DNA of 64,000 nucleotides from Clostridiales bacterium (GTDB lineage: Bacteria > Bacillota > Clostridia > Saccharofermentanales > Saccharofermentanaceae): assembly GCA_017551865.1 (NCBI GenBank), contig JAFZKB010000030.1, positions 248,001-312,000 on the forward strand, given 5' to 3'. The translations under genes and the position numbers were made by a program. A model generated the notes under the pieces. It ran no database searches. It was given only the letters and a program-made list of their open reading frames with translations, and was not told the origin of the DNA. Below, piece after piece: positions 37,314-45,970 of the stretch (position 1 is its first letter; each line of letters begins with the position of its first letter).

Positions 37314-37985
37314 TTACTCACCTGTTTTTACAAAATTTTTATTTTCTTTTTCTTCCTCATCCTGTTGGTTTATTTCATGATAGATCAAATATAGCACAAC
37401 CGCGCAGACCATGGGTAGAGCATAGCCGATATAAGTCGGTATTCCCGGCTCGGAGACCAGGAGGTTATAAAGCCCGTGGAAGGTCATCGACAGGGAAAGC
37501 ACACCGAGAAGTCCCGCAAGGGAGAACAGATGGTAGTTCTTGATCAGGCGAAGACCCATTGCCAGTGCCACCATGGTCACAAGATGCATAACTCCGACGG
37601 CAGATCCGCGGACAAGTACGTAGGCCAGATTCTGAGCACCCGACGAAAGGATAAAGCAGCAGTTCTCAAACGTAGCGAATCCCGCCCCGATACCGATCGC
37701 GTTCGGCTGGATCTCCTGCGGGTTCGATTCAAATACAAAATAGACAAAAAGGACCGGCAGGAATTTCATGAGTTCTTCCACGATCGGCGATAAAAAGATC
37801 GAGGTATCTTCCGCCGAATAGCCGGAAGACAGCGTAAAATACCCGCTGATATATGCTGACAGAAGGCAGACGATCATGCCCACCAGGAAAGAAGCGATAA
37901 AGCGGCTGGTGCTTCTTTTCGTGAAAAGAAGCGAGATCGCGAGCGGCACAGCAATACAGATAAGAACGTTTTCAGCGTATACCAT
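37314..37985 (-). CDS. PrsW-type intramembrane protease
   Basis: A 223-residue, about eight-helix membrane protein. The glutamic intramembrane protease motifs are clear: SPIVEELMKFLPV (EExxK), GAGFATFENCCFI (FE), VGVMHLVTM (His) and SMTFHGLYN (His). PrsW in Bacillus makes the first cut in the anti-sigma factor RsiW. GAGGG 6 nt before the ATG at 37985 is preferred over the GTG just upstream. It overlaps the preceding gene. Confidence 0.85.
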   Translation of the reverse strand: MVYAENVLICIAVPLAISLLFTKRSTSRFIASFLVGMIVCLLSAYISGYFTLSSGYSAEDTSIFLSPIVEELMKFLPVLFVYFVFESNPQEIQPNAIGIGAGFATFENCCFILSSGAQNLAYVLVRGSAVGVMHLVTMVALAMGLRLIKNYHLFSLAGLLGVLSLSMTFHGLYNLLVSEPGIPTYIGYALPMVCAVVLYLIYHEINQQDEEEKENKNFVKTGE

Positions 37986-38748
37986 CACTTGCCCTCTCTT
38001 TCCTTACAGACTTATACATAAGCGGGATCGCCAGCGTATTTGCGAGCATTGCCATATTATAGAATATATCCGAGAAGGAAAACATCGCAAGCATCGTCCA
38101 CAAAAAGAACAGATACGTCAGGAAGATATCGCTATTCTGTATGCTTCGAAGTCCGATCCATGTCGAAACGAAAAAGATCAGAAGTGTAATACTCAAATTG
38201 ATAGTCTCATAGAACATTCCATCCGTCCAGAAACACATGAAGTGCAGGACCACTATGACGGCAGCCAGGATGATCAGCACGGCCCGTTCTTTAACAGGAA
38301 GAAGATTTCTGCTTCGGATACCGCGGACCAGAAGCCACAGAAAATAGATATACGGGAGTCCGAAAACCGTATCCTGCATCCATTCTCCAGACCATAAGAT
38401 CCAAAGAGCAATATTGGCGCCGATATAACATGTAGCAAATAGGATCTCCCAGGAGATCTTCTTCTTGTCAGGGAGTGCTTTCTCCAGACCTGTAGCAAGA
38501 AGAAGGATCATGGCACATTCGGCAAACTCATTGGCCGCAAACGGCATTCTCGTATCCGGACGAAGACTGTCATAAGCAAGCCAGTAGAGGTCACTGAGGA
38601 GATAGCTCACCATAGCCAGACAGAAAAGAACAGAAATGATACTGGACTTTTTTAAGATCATGGCATTCACGGTAGGAATAATGACCGCAACAATGAAAAC
38701 CACCTGCATGATGGTCAGCATGAATTCAAAAATCGTTAGAAGGCTCAT
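37972..38748 (-). CDS. Multi-spanning membrane protein, possible sensor
   Basis: A 258-residue protein with seven or eight predicted membrane helices and short loops; no catalytic motif found. Start ATG overlaps the stop of the 34-aa gene (ATGA), and the end overlaps the PrsW-type gene. Placed between an ECF sigma factor and a protease, it may sense the signal at the membrane; this is inference. Confidence 0.75.
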   Translation of the reverse strand: MSLLTIFEFMLTIMQVVFIVAVIIPTVNAMILKKSSIISVLFCLAMVSYLLSDLYWLAYDSLRPDTRMPFAANEFAECAMILLLATGLEKALPDKKKISWEILFATCYIGANIALWILWSGEWMQDTVFGLPYIYFLWLLVRGIRSRNLLPVKERAVLIILAAVIVVLHFMCFWTDGMFYETINLSITLLIFFVSTWIGLRSIQNSDIFLTYLFFLWTMLAMFSFSDIFYNMAMLANTLAIPLMYKSVRKERASDGIR

Positions 38749-38849
38749 TTCTTATTAGTCTCTCGTCTGCCTTTCTGCACATGAAATGCAAGCAAGGTGC
38801 AAAATATGCCCAGCACGAAAGCTACTACACCCGTGATCACGTATCCCAT
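38745..38849 (-). CDS. 34-residue single-pass membrane peptide
   Basis: A short gene (ATG at 38849, TGA at 38745). The product starts MGYVITGVVAFVLGIFC: a membrane helix of about 20 residues and a basic tail ending KGRRETNKK. Its start overlaps the sigma gene's end and its stop overlaps the next start by ATGA. Such tight coupling on both sides argues that it is translated. A GTG at 38858 is an alternative start. Confidence 0.7.
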   Translation of the reverse strand: MGYVITGVVAFVLGIFCTLLAFHVQKGRRETNKK

Positions 38850-39412
38850 GTTTCCCACGAAGACCCCATCCTTTCCAATTCTCTGCGGAGTGCCGCTTTT
38901 CCCCTGGCGGAAAGATTATATGTCTGTTTGACCGATTTTTTAATTACCCGGCTGATCTGTTCCGGTTTCAGATCCTCAAAATACATAAGGTACAGGACCT
39001 GTCTGTACTGCGGATCGATCTTCTCAAGTGCATTAAACAGTTCTCGTTTGGATTCACTCTGAATAAGTGCGGTTTCCGGCTGTTCACCCGGATCCTTTAT
39101 GTCTACGTCGATGTCATCATCAGACATTACAAAACGGCTCTTCTTCCGAAGGAACTGGCGTGCTTGATTCTTCGCAATTGCGAAAAGCCAGGTCTTAAAG
39201 GTCGCTTCTTTGCGTTCGATATATCTGCAGGTCCCGGAAGCAAGTACGGCGAACGTATCCATCATCAGCTCTTCCGCATCGTCAGAATCTCCGACGATCC
39301 CGAAGAGGAAAAGCATCAATCCGTTCCGATACTTTTCGAAAAGAACGCCTAAATCATCCGGATCTTTTTCCGAAAGAAAACGAGTATAAATTTGCCCATC
39401 TGTTTCGGTCAA
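38837..39412 (-). CDS. ECF sigma factor
   Basis: A 191-residue group IV sigma factor. Region 2 covers LFEKYRNGLMLFLFGIVG and DAEELMMDTFAVL, followed by TFKTWLFAIAKNQARQFLR. Region 4 covers LEKIDPQYRQVLYLMYFEDL and an HTH. The start codon is TTG at 39412, with AAGGAGG 8 nt upstream. First gene of a five-gene operon. A sigma-A-like promoter (TTGATT-18-TACTAT) lies upstream; no ECF-type self-recognition motif was clear. Confidence 0.93.
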   Translation of the reverse strand: MTETDGQIYTRFLSEKDPDDLGVLFEKYRNGLMLFLFGIVGDSDDAEELMMDTFAVLASGTCRYIERKEATFKTWLFAIAKNQARQFLRKKSRFVMSDDDIDVDIKDPGEQPETALIQSESKRELFNALEKIDPQYRQVLYLMYFEDLKPEQISRVIKKSVKQTYNLSARGKAALRRELERMGSSWETWDT

Positions 39413-39449
39413 GAAATCCGCCTCCTTCCAAGAAACAACCCTGTATTCA

Positions 39450-39479
39450 ATAGTAACATTCTTATATATAAAAAATCAA
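39450..39479 (-). promoter_or_regulatory. Promoter of the ECF sigma operon
   Basis: Minus-strand TTGATT (39474-39479), 18 bp, TACTAT (39450-39455), in an AT-rich stretch. Confidence 0.5.
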
Positions 39480-39505
39480 TTCCGAAGCACCCTGAACGAG
39501 AAAAA

Positions 39506-39550
39506 AACAAAGAAAACAGCATCCAAAGAGAGAACTCTTCAGATGCTGTC
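39506..39550 (-). terminator. rho gene terminator
   Basis: A 15-pair stem (39517-39531 with 39536-39550, closed by TTCT, two G-U pairs) followed on the minus strand by TTTTC and a T-rich run. Confidence 0.85.
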
Positions 39551-39592
39551 TGATCTTCATTTCAAAACTGCCGCTAAAACGACCGCAGTTCC

Positions 39593-41584
39593 TTAATTGT
39601 TTGCATTTCCGTTTCCGTTACTGCCGGTACCTCTCATCGCATCGAACACTTCCTTATCCGCGAAGGAGACCTTGACGGAACGGATGAAGTGATCGTTCGA
39701 ATTGGTACGCAGAAGCAGGTTGATGATCGTCTCGGTAACCGGAGCCGTCTCCATCTGGGAGAATGCTTTTCGGATCGTCCAGACGGCATCGAGTTCTTCC
39801 TGGGACATAAGGAGGTCCTCACGGCGGGTACCCGACTTGTTGATATCGATCGCCGGGAAGATACGCTTCTCGGAGAGCTTTCTGTCGAGGTAAACTTCCA
39901 TGTTACCTGTACCCTTGAATTCCTCGAAGATAACTTCGTCCATTCGGGAACCGGTCTCAATAAGAGAGGTGGCAACGATCGTCAGGCTTCCGCCGTTCTC
40001 GATGTTTCTCGCTGCACCGAAGAAACGCTTCGGTCCATATAGAGATCCCGGATCAAGACCACCGGAAAGGGTTCTGCCGGTAGGTGTGATCGTCAGGTTA
40101 TAGGCACGGGCCAGACGCGTCATGGAGTCAAGGAGGATAACGACATCCTCACCCATCTCGACAAGACGCATCGCGCGCTCGAGAACAAGCTCGGTAACAC
40201 GCGTATGGTTCTCCGGCTTCTTATCAAAAGTGGAATATACGACTTCGCCCTTGATGGAGCGCTGCATGTCGGTAACTTCCTCCGGACGCTCATCGATGAG
40301 AAGTACGATGAGCTTGGTCTTCGGGCTGTTCTGTGTGATCGCGTTGGCGATCTTCTGAAGAAGGATCGTCTTACCGGCTTTCGGCGGAGAAACGATCATA
40401 CCACGCTGACCTTTACCGATTGGAGAAACGAGGTCGATGATACGTGTGGAAAGCTCCTGCTTTCCGGTCTCCAGACGGAATCTCTCATCCGGATAGATCG
40501 GTGTCAGTCTTTCAAAATGCGGACGCTTGCCGAGGTTTTCGATCTCGACATCGTTGACAGTCGTGATAAAGCTTAAAGCCAGGTTCTTATCCTGACCTCT
40601 CTTCGGCAGGGCAAATCCCTTGATCTGGTCACCCATGCGAAGTCCGAAACGGCGGATCAGGTTCGTCGGAACGAATACATCCTGTGGAGATGGCAGATAG
40701 TTCTCTCTTCTGACAAATCCATAGCCGCCTTCCGAAACGATCTCCAGGATACCCGTAAACTCGATGGGTTCGATCTGCGGTTTATTGTTCTCCGGAGCAG
40801 ATTCACCCTCTGAAGGCTTCTCTTCTCCGTTTGCATTTTCTCCTTCAGCTGCCGGTGCTGTCTCATTGGCCGGACGGATCTCAAAGGATCTGTGACGGCT
40901 CTTTTTATTCTTGCCGGATGGCTTCTGGTTAGCATTTTCCTTTGGGGTTTCTGTCTTTTCTTCCGAAGGCTTTTCTTCCTCTTTTGCAAGAACCTCAGCA
41001 GGCACTTCGGAAGGTTTCTCTTCCGCCTTTACTTCTTCCGAAGCTTTCTTGCCCTTCTTGCCTCTAGGCTTTTTCTCCGGGGCTTCCGGCTTCTCTTCCT
41101 TTTTCTCGGAAGTTTCAGCAGAAACAGATTCTTCTTTCTTTTCTTCCGCAGCAGGTTCGGAAGACGCTTCGGTCTTTTCCTTTTTCTTTTTGGAAGTGGA
41201 CTTGGAAGGTGCTTTTTCTTCCTTCGCTGTTTCTATGGATTCCTCCGTCTTCGCCTTCGTTTTCTTCGTCTTTTTGGGCGCAGCCGGCTTTTCAGGAGCT
41301 GTCGGAGCTTCAGAAGAAACTTCTTCCTTCGGCTCTTCCTTCTTTTCAGAAGAAGCTGTTTCGGCTTTCTTAGCAGGCGCTTTTTTCTTCGGCGCTGCTT
41401 TCTTCGCCTTCGGTTTTTCTTCTTTTGCGGAAGCTCCTTCAGAACGCTTCTGCTCTGCGTCAAGAAGGCTTGCCAGTTCCTTCTGGCTCATGGATTCCGC
41501 CTGTTCCGGTGTTACCAGCTGGAACGCCAGAGCGATTGCGGAGAGTGCCTCTTTGCTTTTTGCAAAAAAATCTTCTTGGGCCAC
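39593..41584 (-). CDS. rho: Transcription termination factor Rho with large disordered insertion
   Basis: Hexameric RNA helicase ending untranslated transcripts. Residues 1-45 form the Rho N-domain, about 46-270 are an unbroken Lys/Glu/Ala/Ser/Pro tract, and then the RNA-binding OB fold starts at [19 protein letters not shown]. The ATPase follows with [16 protein letters not shown] (near residue 400), [13 protein letters not shown] and [13 protein letters not shown]. The 663 residues compare with about 420 in E. coli. Start codon is GTG at 41584 with GAGGT 6 nt before it. Confidence 0.97.
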   Translation of the reverse strand: MAQEDFFAKSKEALSAIALAFQLVTPEQAESMSQKELASLLDAEQKRSEGASAKEEKPKAKKAAPKKKAPAKKAETASSEKKEEPKEEVSSEAPTAPEKPAAPKKTKKTKAKTEESIETAKEEKAPSKSTSKKKKEKTEASSEPAAEEKKEESVSAETSEKKEEKPEAPEKKPRGKKGKKASEEVKAEEKPSEVPAEVLAKEEEKPSEEKTETPKENANQKPSGKNKKSRHRSFEIRPANETAPAAEGENANGEEKPSEGESAPENNKPQIEPIEFTGILEIVSEGGYGFVRRENYLPSPQDVFVPTNLIRRFGLRMGDQIKGFALPKRGQDKNLALSFITTVNDVEIENLGKRPHFERLTPIYPDERFRLETGKQELSTRIIDLVSPIGKGQRGMIVSPPKAGKTILLQKIANAITQNSPKTKLIVLLIDERPEEVTDMQRSIKGEVVYSTFDKKPENHTRVTELVLERAMRLVEMGEDVVILLDSMTRLARAYNLTITPTGRTLSGGLDPGSLYGPKRFFGAARNIENGGSLTIVATSLIETGSRMDEVIFEEFKGTGNMEVYLDRKLSEKRIFPAIDINKSGTRREDLLMSQEELDAVWTIRKAFSQMETAPVTETIINLLLRTNSNDHFIRSVKVSFADKEVFDAMRGTGSNGNGNANN

Positions 41585-41711
41585 AAATTTACCTCACTTG
41601 TACTAAATTGGATCGTTCTTTATATGAAACATCTAAAAAGGCATACAGATAGCCCTTTTAAGTGAAACATCTTATTGGATAACAAAATGCGAAACGATTT
41701 ACACCTCATCT

Positions 41712-41756
41712 GTATTGCTATTTTCTTCTCGAGAAGAAAACTATGGAACGCAATAC
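41712..41756 (-). promoter_or_regulatory. Nested palindromic hairpin in the rho leader
   Basis: A perfect 20-bp palindrome, TTTTCTTCTCGAGAAGAAAA (41721-41740), is enclosed by GTATTGC (41712-41718) and GCAATAC (41750-41756). It lies in the roughly 185-nt untranslated leader of rho. No T-run follows, so it is not a simple terminator. Confidence 0.7.
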
Positions 41757-41774
41757 ATCAACTAAACTGCTGTT

Positions 41775-41804
41775 ATTATAAGTGTTCTCCCGCGCTATTG
41801 TCAA
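41775..41804 (-). promoter_or_regulatory. Strong rho promoter
   Basis: Consensus TTGACA (41799-41804), 18 bp, consensus TATAAT (41775-41780) on the minus strand. Confidence 0.85.
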
Positions 41805-41826
41805 CCGAATCGGATTTTGCGGAATA

Positions 41827-41861
41827 TACAAAAAGACCGGCGCTTCATTCCGCCGGCCTTT
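41827..41861 (-). terminator. mreB terminator
   Basis: AAAGACCGGCG (41832-41842) pairs with CGCCGGCCTTT (41851-41861), one G-U pair; the minus strand then has TTTTTG. It separates mreB from the rho promoter just downstream. Confidence 0.9.
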
Positions 41862-41885
41862 GATTTTCTGATAAATAATCCCGGA

Positions 41886-42896
41886 TCAAGTATCGCCAAG
41901 AGCAGCAAACTTGTCCATCATGCCAAGTGCTTTACCAGTACCGATCGCTACGCAGGAGACAGTATCTTCTGCAACACAGACATCGATACCGATCTTCGTC
42001 GCGAGCATTCTGTCGAGACCATAAAGGAGTGCACCACCACCGGTCATAACGATACCGCGCTGGGAGATATCGGCCATGAGCTCCGGCGGAGTTCTCTCAA
42101 GAACGGAGTGAACGGCATCGAAGATCGCCGCAACCGGCTCTTCAAGTGCTTCGAGCATCTCGGTGGAAGAAACAGTAACTGTCGCCGGAAGACCGGTAAT
42201 CAGGTTTCTGCCTCGAACATCCATCGTCATTTCTTCTTCTCTCGGATATGCGCATCCGATGTTGATCTTCAGTTCCTCAGCCGTCTTCTCACCGATAAGG
42301 ACGTTATGCTTACGGCGAACGTGCTTTACGATCGCTTCGTCGAACTTGTCGCCGGCGACCTTCAGGGAGAAGTCAACTACAGGCTCACAAAGGGAGATAA
42401 CAGCGATATCTGTCGTACCACCGCCGATATCTACGATCATGGAACCGCAGGCCTTTGTGATATCGATACCGGCACCGATAGCAGCAGCGATCGGCTCACG
42501 GATCAGGAATACGTCTTTGGCACCGGCATGACGGCAGGCATCCTCAACGGCTTTCTGCTCAACCGGAGTAATGACCGACGGAACGCAGACAACGATCGTC
42601 GGACGGAAATATGTCGCACGGATGCCCTGGCAGACTCTTCCGATGAAAGCCTTGAGCATAACTTCTGTTACTTTAAAGTCGGAAATAACACCATCACGAA
42701 GCGGACGGATCGCCTCAACGACACCCGGAGTTCTACCAAGCATCAGAGAAGCGCTCTCACCAACTGCGAGAACGGTACCTGTCTTCGTATTGACGGCAAC
42801 GACGGAAGGCTCCTTAAGAACTACGCCTTTACCACGTACATAAATAAGGACACTGCTCGTGCCCAGATCAATTCCGATATCTAATCCTAAGCCCAT
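41886..42896 (-). CDS. mreB: Rod-shape actin homologue MreB/Mbl
   Basis: A 336-residue actin-like ATPase that guides lateral wall synthesis. Phosphate loops IGIDLGTSSVLIY and VDIGGGTTDIAVI, REPIAAAIGAGID, and GGGALLYGLDRML are seen. It stands alone, away from mreCD, which in Firmicutes suggests an Mbl- or MreBH-like paralogue. GAGGTG precedes the ATG at 42896. In its leader AATACGC/GCGTATT (42923-42940) form a 7-bp hairpin with a 4-nt loop. Confidence 0.93.
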   Translation of the reverse strand: MGLGLDIGIDLGTSSVLIYVRGKGVVLKEPSVVAVNTKTGTVLAVGESASLMLGRTPGVVEAIRPLRDGVISDFKVTEVMLKAFIGRVCQGIRATYFRPTIVVCVPSVITPVEQKAVEDACRHAGAKDVFLIREPIAAAIGAGIDITKACGSMIVDIGGGTTDIAVISLCEPVVDFSLKVAGDKFDEAIVKHVRRKHNVLIGEKTAEELKINIGCAYPREEEMTMDVRGRNLITGLPATVTVSSTEMLEALEEPVAAIFDAVHSVLERTPPELMADISQRGIVMTGGGALLYGLDRMLATKIGIDVCVAEDTVSCVAIGTGKALGMMDKFAALGDT

Positions 42897-42944
42897 GATC
42901 TACACCTCATCATATATAAGAAAATACGCCAGTGCGTATTGTTG

Positions 42945-42973
42945 TGCACAAATAAACATGTTAATGATACAAT
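42945..42973 (+). promoter_or_regulatory. Promoter of the TraX-like gene
   Basis: TGCACA (42945-42950), 17 bp, TACAAT (42968-42973), in the gap shared with the divergent mreB. Confidence 0.5.
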
Positions 42974-43033
42974 AAATGTACTTATCTTTCAATGACGCAG
43001 GATTGCATTCATTTTACAAATTGGGGTGAAAAT

Positions 43034-43876
43034 GTGAAGAATCTATTGGCATATCTGCTCATGCTGTGCGGGATCGTAGCCTTTTTCTTTGACGGCATCC
43101 TGCCCTCCTGCGTCATTTTTGTACTTTCACTCCTCGGATACATCTCGATGCCCTTCTTCGCAAGAGCTCTCGTGGACGGCTTCTTTCTTACTTCCAACAC
43201 TTACAAGCACTTCCTCCGGATCGCGTTTACCGCCTATCTTACGCAGGCGTCTTTCCTTCTCGTTTATATCCTCTGGGAAAAGGCTCCGCAGCCGAAACGC
43301 TTCAACATCGTTTTCACCTGGCTTTTGGCGTACATCATCATGTACGGAGTGGAACTTCTGATTTCTCTTCCGAGAGACCGCGTAGCATCTATGAATCTTC
43401 TCAATCCGAACCAGGTCTCCCACAGCACCCGCTATGGTGTCGTGATTTCCTCTTCGGAATCGAATAATCTTCCGAAGGGCATGAAGATCCCGAAATGGCC
43501 GAGAACGACCCTTCACGGTCTGGCCATCGTCCTATTCGCGCTTTGCATGATCCTGATCACATTTCTTCCTTTGACCATGTCCCTGATGTCCGTCACATGC
43601 GTGCTCATCTTCTACTTTCTCCACCGATGGAAGATCGACAACCGTGTTTTCGTCGCCACGATATTCTATGCCGCTTTTGCCGCTTGTTACACGTATCTCT
43701 ATTTCCGTATGACGGGGATCATCACCTTAGAAAGCGTAGCGCTCCTCGGATTCCTTATCTGCCTTTTGCTTCCAAGTAAAAAGCGGAAAAAACCGAAGTG
43801 GTTCTACCGCCTGTTCTACCTCTTCTACCCTCTTGCGATCATGCTGTGCGGATTTATCGCATATCTGTTCAGCTGA
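43034..43876 (+). CDS. TraX-like membrane protein
   Basis: A 280-residue protein with eight or more membrane helices. The start VKNLLAYLLMLCGIVAFFF and GYISMPFFARALVDGFFLTSNTYKHFLRI follow the TraX pattern (a small-residue/Pro loop, then GF..T.N..K...RI). TraX acetylates pilin in F plasmids, but the chromosomal Firmicutes members have no proven role. A GTG at 43034 after GGGGTG is preferred over an upstream ATG without SD. Confidence 0.65.
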   Translation: MKNLLAYLLMLCGIVAFFFDGILPSCVIFVLSLLGYISMPFFARALVDGFFLTSNTYKHFLRIAFTAYLTQASFLLVYILWEKAPQPKRFNIVFTWLLAYIIMYGVELLISLPRDRVASMNLLNPNQVSHSTRYGVVISSSESNNLPKGMKIPKWPRTTLHGLAIVLFALCMILITFLPLTMSLMSVTCVLIFYFLHRWKIDNRVFVATIFYAAFAACYTYLYFRMTGIITLESVALLGFLICLLLPSKKRKKPKWFYRLFYLFYPLAIMLCGFIAYLFS

Positions 43877-43903
43877 AAGAAAAACCCTGTCTTTTTAGAG
43901 TCC

Positions 43904-44437
43904 TTATTTCCCGTCTTTTGAAGTTTTTCTGTAGGTATACTCTTCTTTTGAGTCTCCGACCGTTCTCGACCCTTCAGGCGCGTTCTCGTACCCTTCCAGT
44001 TCCCGATAATGGAATTCATCTATCGTTCCGTCCGAATTCCTCCTATATCGGTGTTCTTCAACAATATAAGGACCTGCGGTCACAATATACTCGTCTACGA
44101 CCTTTGTCTTGACCGGATACTTTTGAAGATGCTCCATAACATCATTCATGGTCGCCTCATCGCAATCAATGATCGTCAGATCCAGACAATGATCTGCCGT
44201 ATTGACACCGCCGCCCATAACCTTTCGGCTCCAGTGGGTTTCATCGCCGGGATGCGCTGTTCTTTCGTCAACGATCTCCTGCAAGAAAGCTTTTAATTCC
44301 TCCTCGGAATAGATCTTCGTCGTCGTTTTCTCCGTAGGATCTTCGGTAGTTTTATTCGTATTCCGGCCGCAGGAAACAAAGTGAACAGATAACACCAAAG
44401 AAAAGATAACAGCCAGGATTCTTCTCTTTTGTTTCAA
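43904..44437 (-). CDS. Putative lipoprotein
   Basis: A 177-residue secreted protein: basic start, hydrophobic core, then HFVSC-G (Cys 23) as an imperfect lipobox, a Thr-rich linker (about 26-42) and a soluble domain. No family recognised. Start follows AAAGGAGC. Monocistronic on the sequence visible here. Confidence 0.65.
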   Translation of the reverse strand: MKQKRRILAVIFSLVLSVHFVSCGRNTNKTTEDPTEKTTTKIYSEEELKAFLQEIVDERTAHPGDETHWSRKVMGGGVNTADHCLDLTIIDCDEATMNDVMEHLQKYPVKTKVVDEYIVTAGPYIVEEHRYRRNSDGTIDEFHYRELEGYENAPEGSRTVGDSKEEYTYRKTSKDGK

Positions 44438-44539
44438 TCTAACCAGCTCCTTTCAGCAAGGATCGCATACCTATTCATATTTTAACCTTAAAATATGGGG
44501 GGGCAATAGTTTCATAATAATATATAGGACTCGCGCGAG

Positions 44540-44635
44540 AAAATCTGCTATAATGGCGTTTCGTCAGTTTCTATATAAAGCGAGGTATTCACGATGGCTT
44601 ATTCAACAGATGTCGATCGTAAATGGCAAAAGAAA
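44540..44635 (+). pseudogene. Duplicated promoter, leader and first 14 codons of leuS
   Basis: Nearly identical to the leuS start at 47568-47662: the same extended -10 (TGCTATAAT, here 44546-44554), the same leader with TTTCTATATAAAG and AGGTA, and ATG at 44594 followed by the same first 14 residues ([14 protein letters not shown]). Then homology stops, and the frame runs 39 unrelated codons to a stop at 44755, antisense to the next gene. A remnant of a duplication; its promoter may still fire. Confidence 0.9.
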
Positions 44636-44658
44636 AGGACGGCGTTACTTTGCCGTCC
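44628..44658 (-). terminator. Terminator of the zinc-ribbon paralogue pair
   Basis: GGACGGC (44637-44643) pairs with GCCGTCC (44652-44658), then TTTTCTTTT on the minus strand. The U-tract is the complement of the lysine codons of the leuS remnant. Confidence 0.8.
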
Positions 44659-45970
44659 CTGTGTTTACTGCTTTTTGCATTTCCCATTGCCGGATATCCG
44701 CCAGTGTTTTTTCCATATTGATCTTCGACTCCCAGAGCTGCTCATTCGAACATAATTCACTTTCTTCGAGTTCACAAAGCTGATTATCAATGTGTTGAAG
44801 GCCCGCACTAAGGCCGGTCAATCTTCCCTTAAGTCTCTCCATTTCCTCTATTTCCGTATACATGAGGCAACCGCAGTCTTCGGTATCTTTCAGTTTGTAG
44901 TTCTCATATTTTTTCAAAGTGACATCGTACTCTCTCTCCATGTCCTTCCTTTGGGAAAGCAGCTTCTGCCGTGCCTGTTTTCTTGGACTGGCAGCCTGAA
45001 AAAGGCGTTCATATTCAGGGAGCATGTAAAGGAAAAGCTCAAAGTACGGGCGGTCCTCCGGTTCGCATGATGCAATGGCTTCCTCAACACGCGCCTTCAA
45101 CGTCGGGATATGTACCTGGGGCATGACTTCCGAAGCCATTTCACTTGGAATACACGTCCACTTTGCTGCACAAAGGACACGACCGCGATGCGCAGCATAG
45201 CATTTCGGGTCTGACTTCAGGATATAGGCATAGATACCATCAGCTTTAATGAACTGCTTCTTTGAGAGAGCTTCCGCTGCTTCTGAAAAAGCGGTCTCAT
45301 CCCGCACAAAATCAAAATCGAATGTCACTCCGCAAAACGGGCATTCATATAACTGACGGTCCAGGTTAATGATCAATTCTCCGCCGCAGGAGGTACATGA
45401 CATGGAAGATATCATTGAGACCAAGGCCTGATTTTCTTCAGAAAGCACTTCCTCATTCTTCTGAAAAGCGATCCTCTTCGGATCCGTCATTTTCAGATGA
45501 TCATACATCCCGGCAAAGCTCCTGTCGAACTTTTTCCGTTTTTCACTGTCATGAAGTTCCGCCTGGGACCTGGCCATCATCCGTAAACGAAGGAGCTGGA
45601 AAAAATACGGTTTTCCATCCGGCTCTACGGCTTTCTCCGCCTGCCTCAGCGAATCTAAAGAGATCTGCATCATTTTCTCTGCTTTACGTAATTCCTCCGG
45701 ACGGTTTATCTTACTCTCACAGAGAAGTTTTCCGCGGATCGCCGTAAAATTCTGCGGATCCTTTTTCAGGATAAATTCATACTTTTCGATAGCCGAATCA
45801 TATTGCAGCATCTTCTGGTACGCTGCTGCCTGTTCGAGGATATCACGGGAGCGGAAATACTCATAATCGTAAAAAACGCTGCAATACGGGCATTCGTACT
45901 GCTGGCGATCGTTATGGACGGTCAAAGCACCGCCGCATTTGGTACAACTGTGGCTCTTTATCAGTGTCAT
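44645..45970 (-). CDS. Double zinc-ribbon protein, paralogue A
   Basis: A 441-residue protein built from two similar halves. Each starts with a zinc ribbon (CTKCGGALTVHNDRQQYECPYC, about 9-30; CTSCGGELIINLDRQLYECPFC, about 191-212), followed by helical, TPR-like sequence containing a YEFILKKDPQN- or YAYILKSDPKC-type repeat. A coiled coil ends the protein. It overlaps paralogue B by 4 nt. No family name known to me; the architecture suggests a cytoplasmic metal-bound scaffold or RNA/protein-binding protein. Confidence 0.75.
   Translation of the reverse strand: MTLIKSHSCTKCGGALTVHNDRQQYECPYCSVFYDYEYFRSRDILEQAAAYQKMLQYDSAIEKYEFILKKDPQNFTAIRGKLLCESKINRPEELRKAEKMMQISLDSLRQAEKAVEPDGKPYFFQLLRLRMMARSQAELHDSEKRKKFDRSFAGMYDHLKMTDPKRIAFQKNEEVLSEENQALVSMISSMSCTSCGGELIINLDRQLYECPFCGVTFDFDFVRDETAFSEAAEALSKKQFIKADGIYAYILKSDPKCYAAHRGRVLCAAKWTCIPSEMASEVMPQVHIPTLKARVEEAIASCEPEDRPYFELFLYMLPEYERLFQAASPRKQARQKLLSQRKDMEREYDVTLKKYENYKLKDTEDCGCLMYTEIEEMERLKGRLTGLSAGLQHIDNQLCELEESELCSNEQLWESKINMEKTLADIRQWEMQKAVNTGTAK

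Noticed and set aside
40892..41665. Two overlapping plus-strand frames rich in Phe/Arg/Leu or Ser/Phe
   Set aside because: Antisense of the Lys/Glu repeats in rho.
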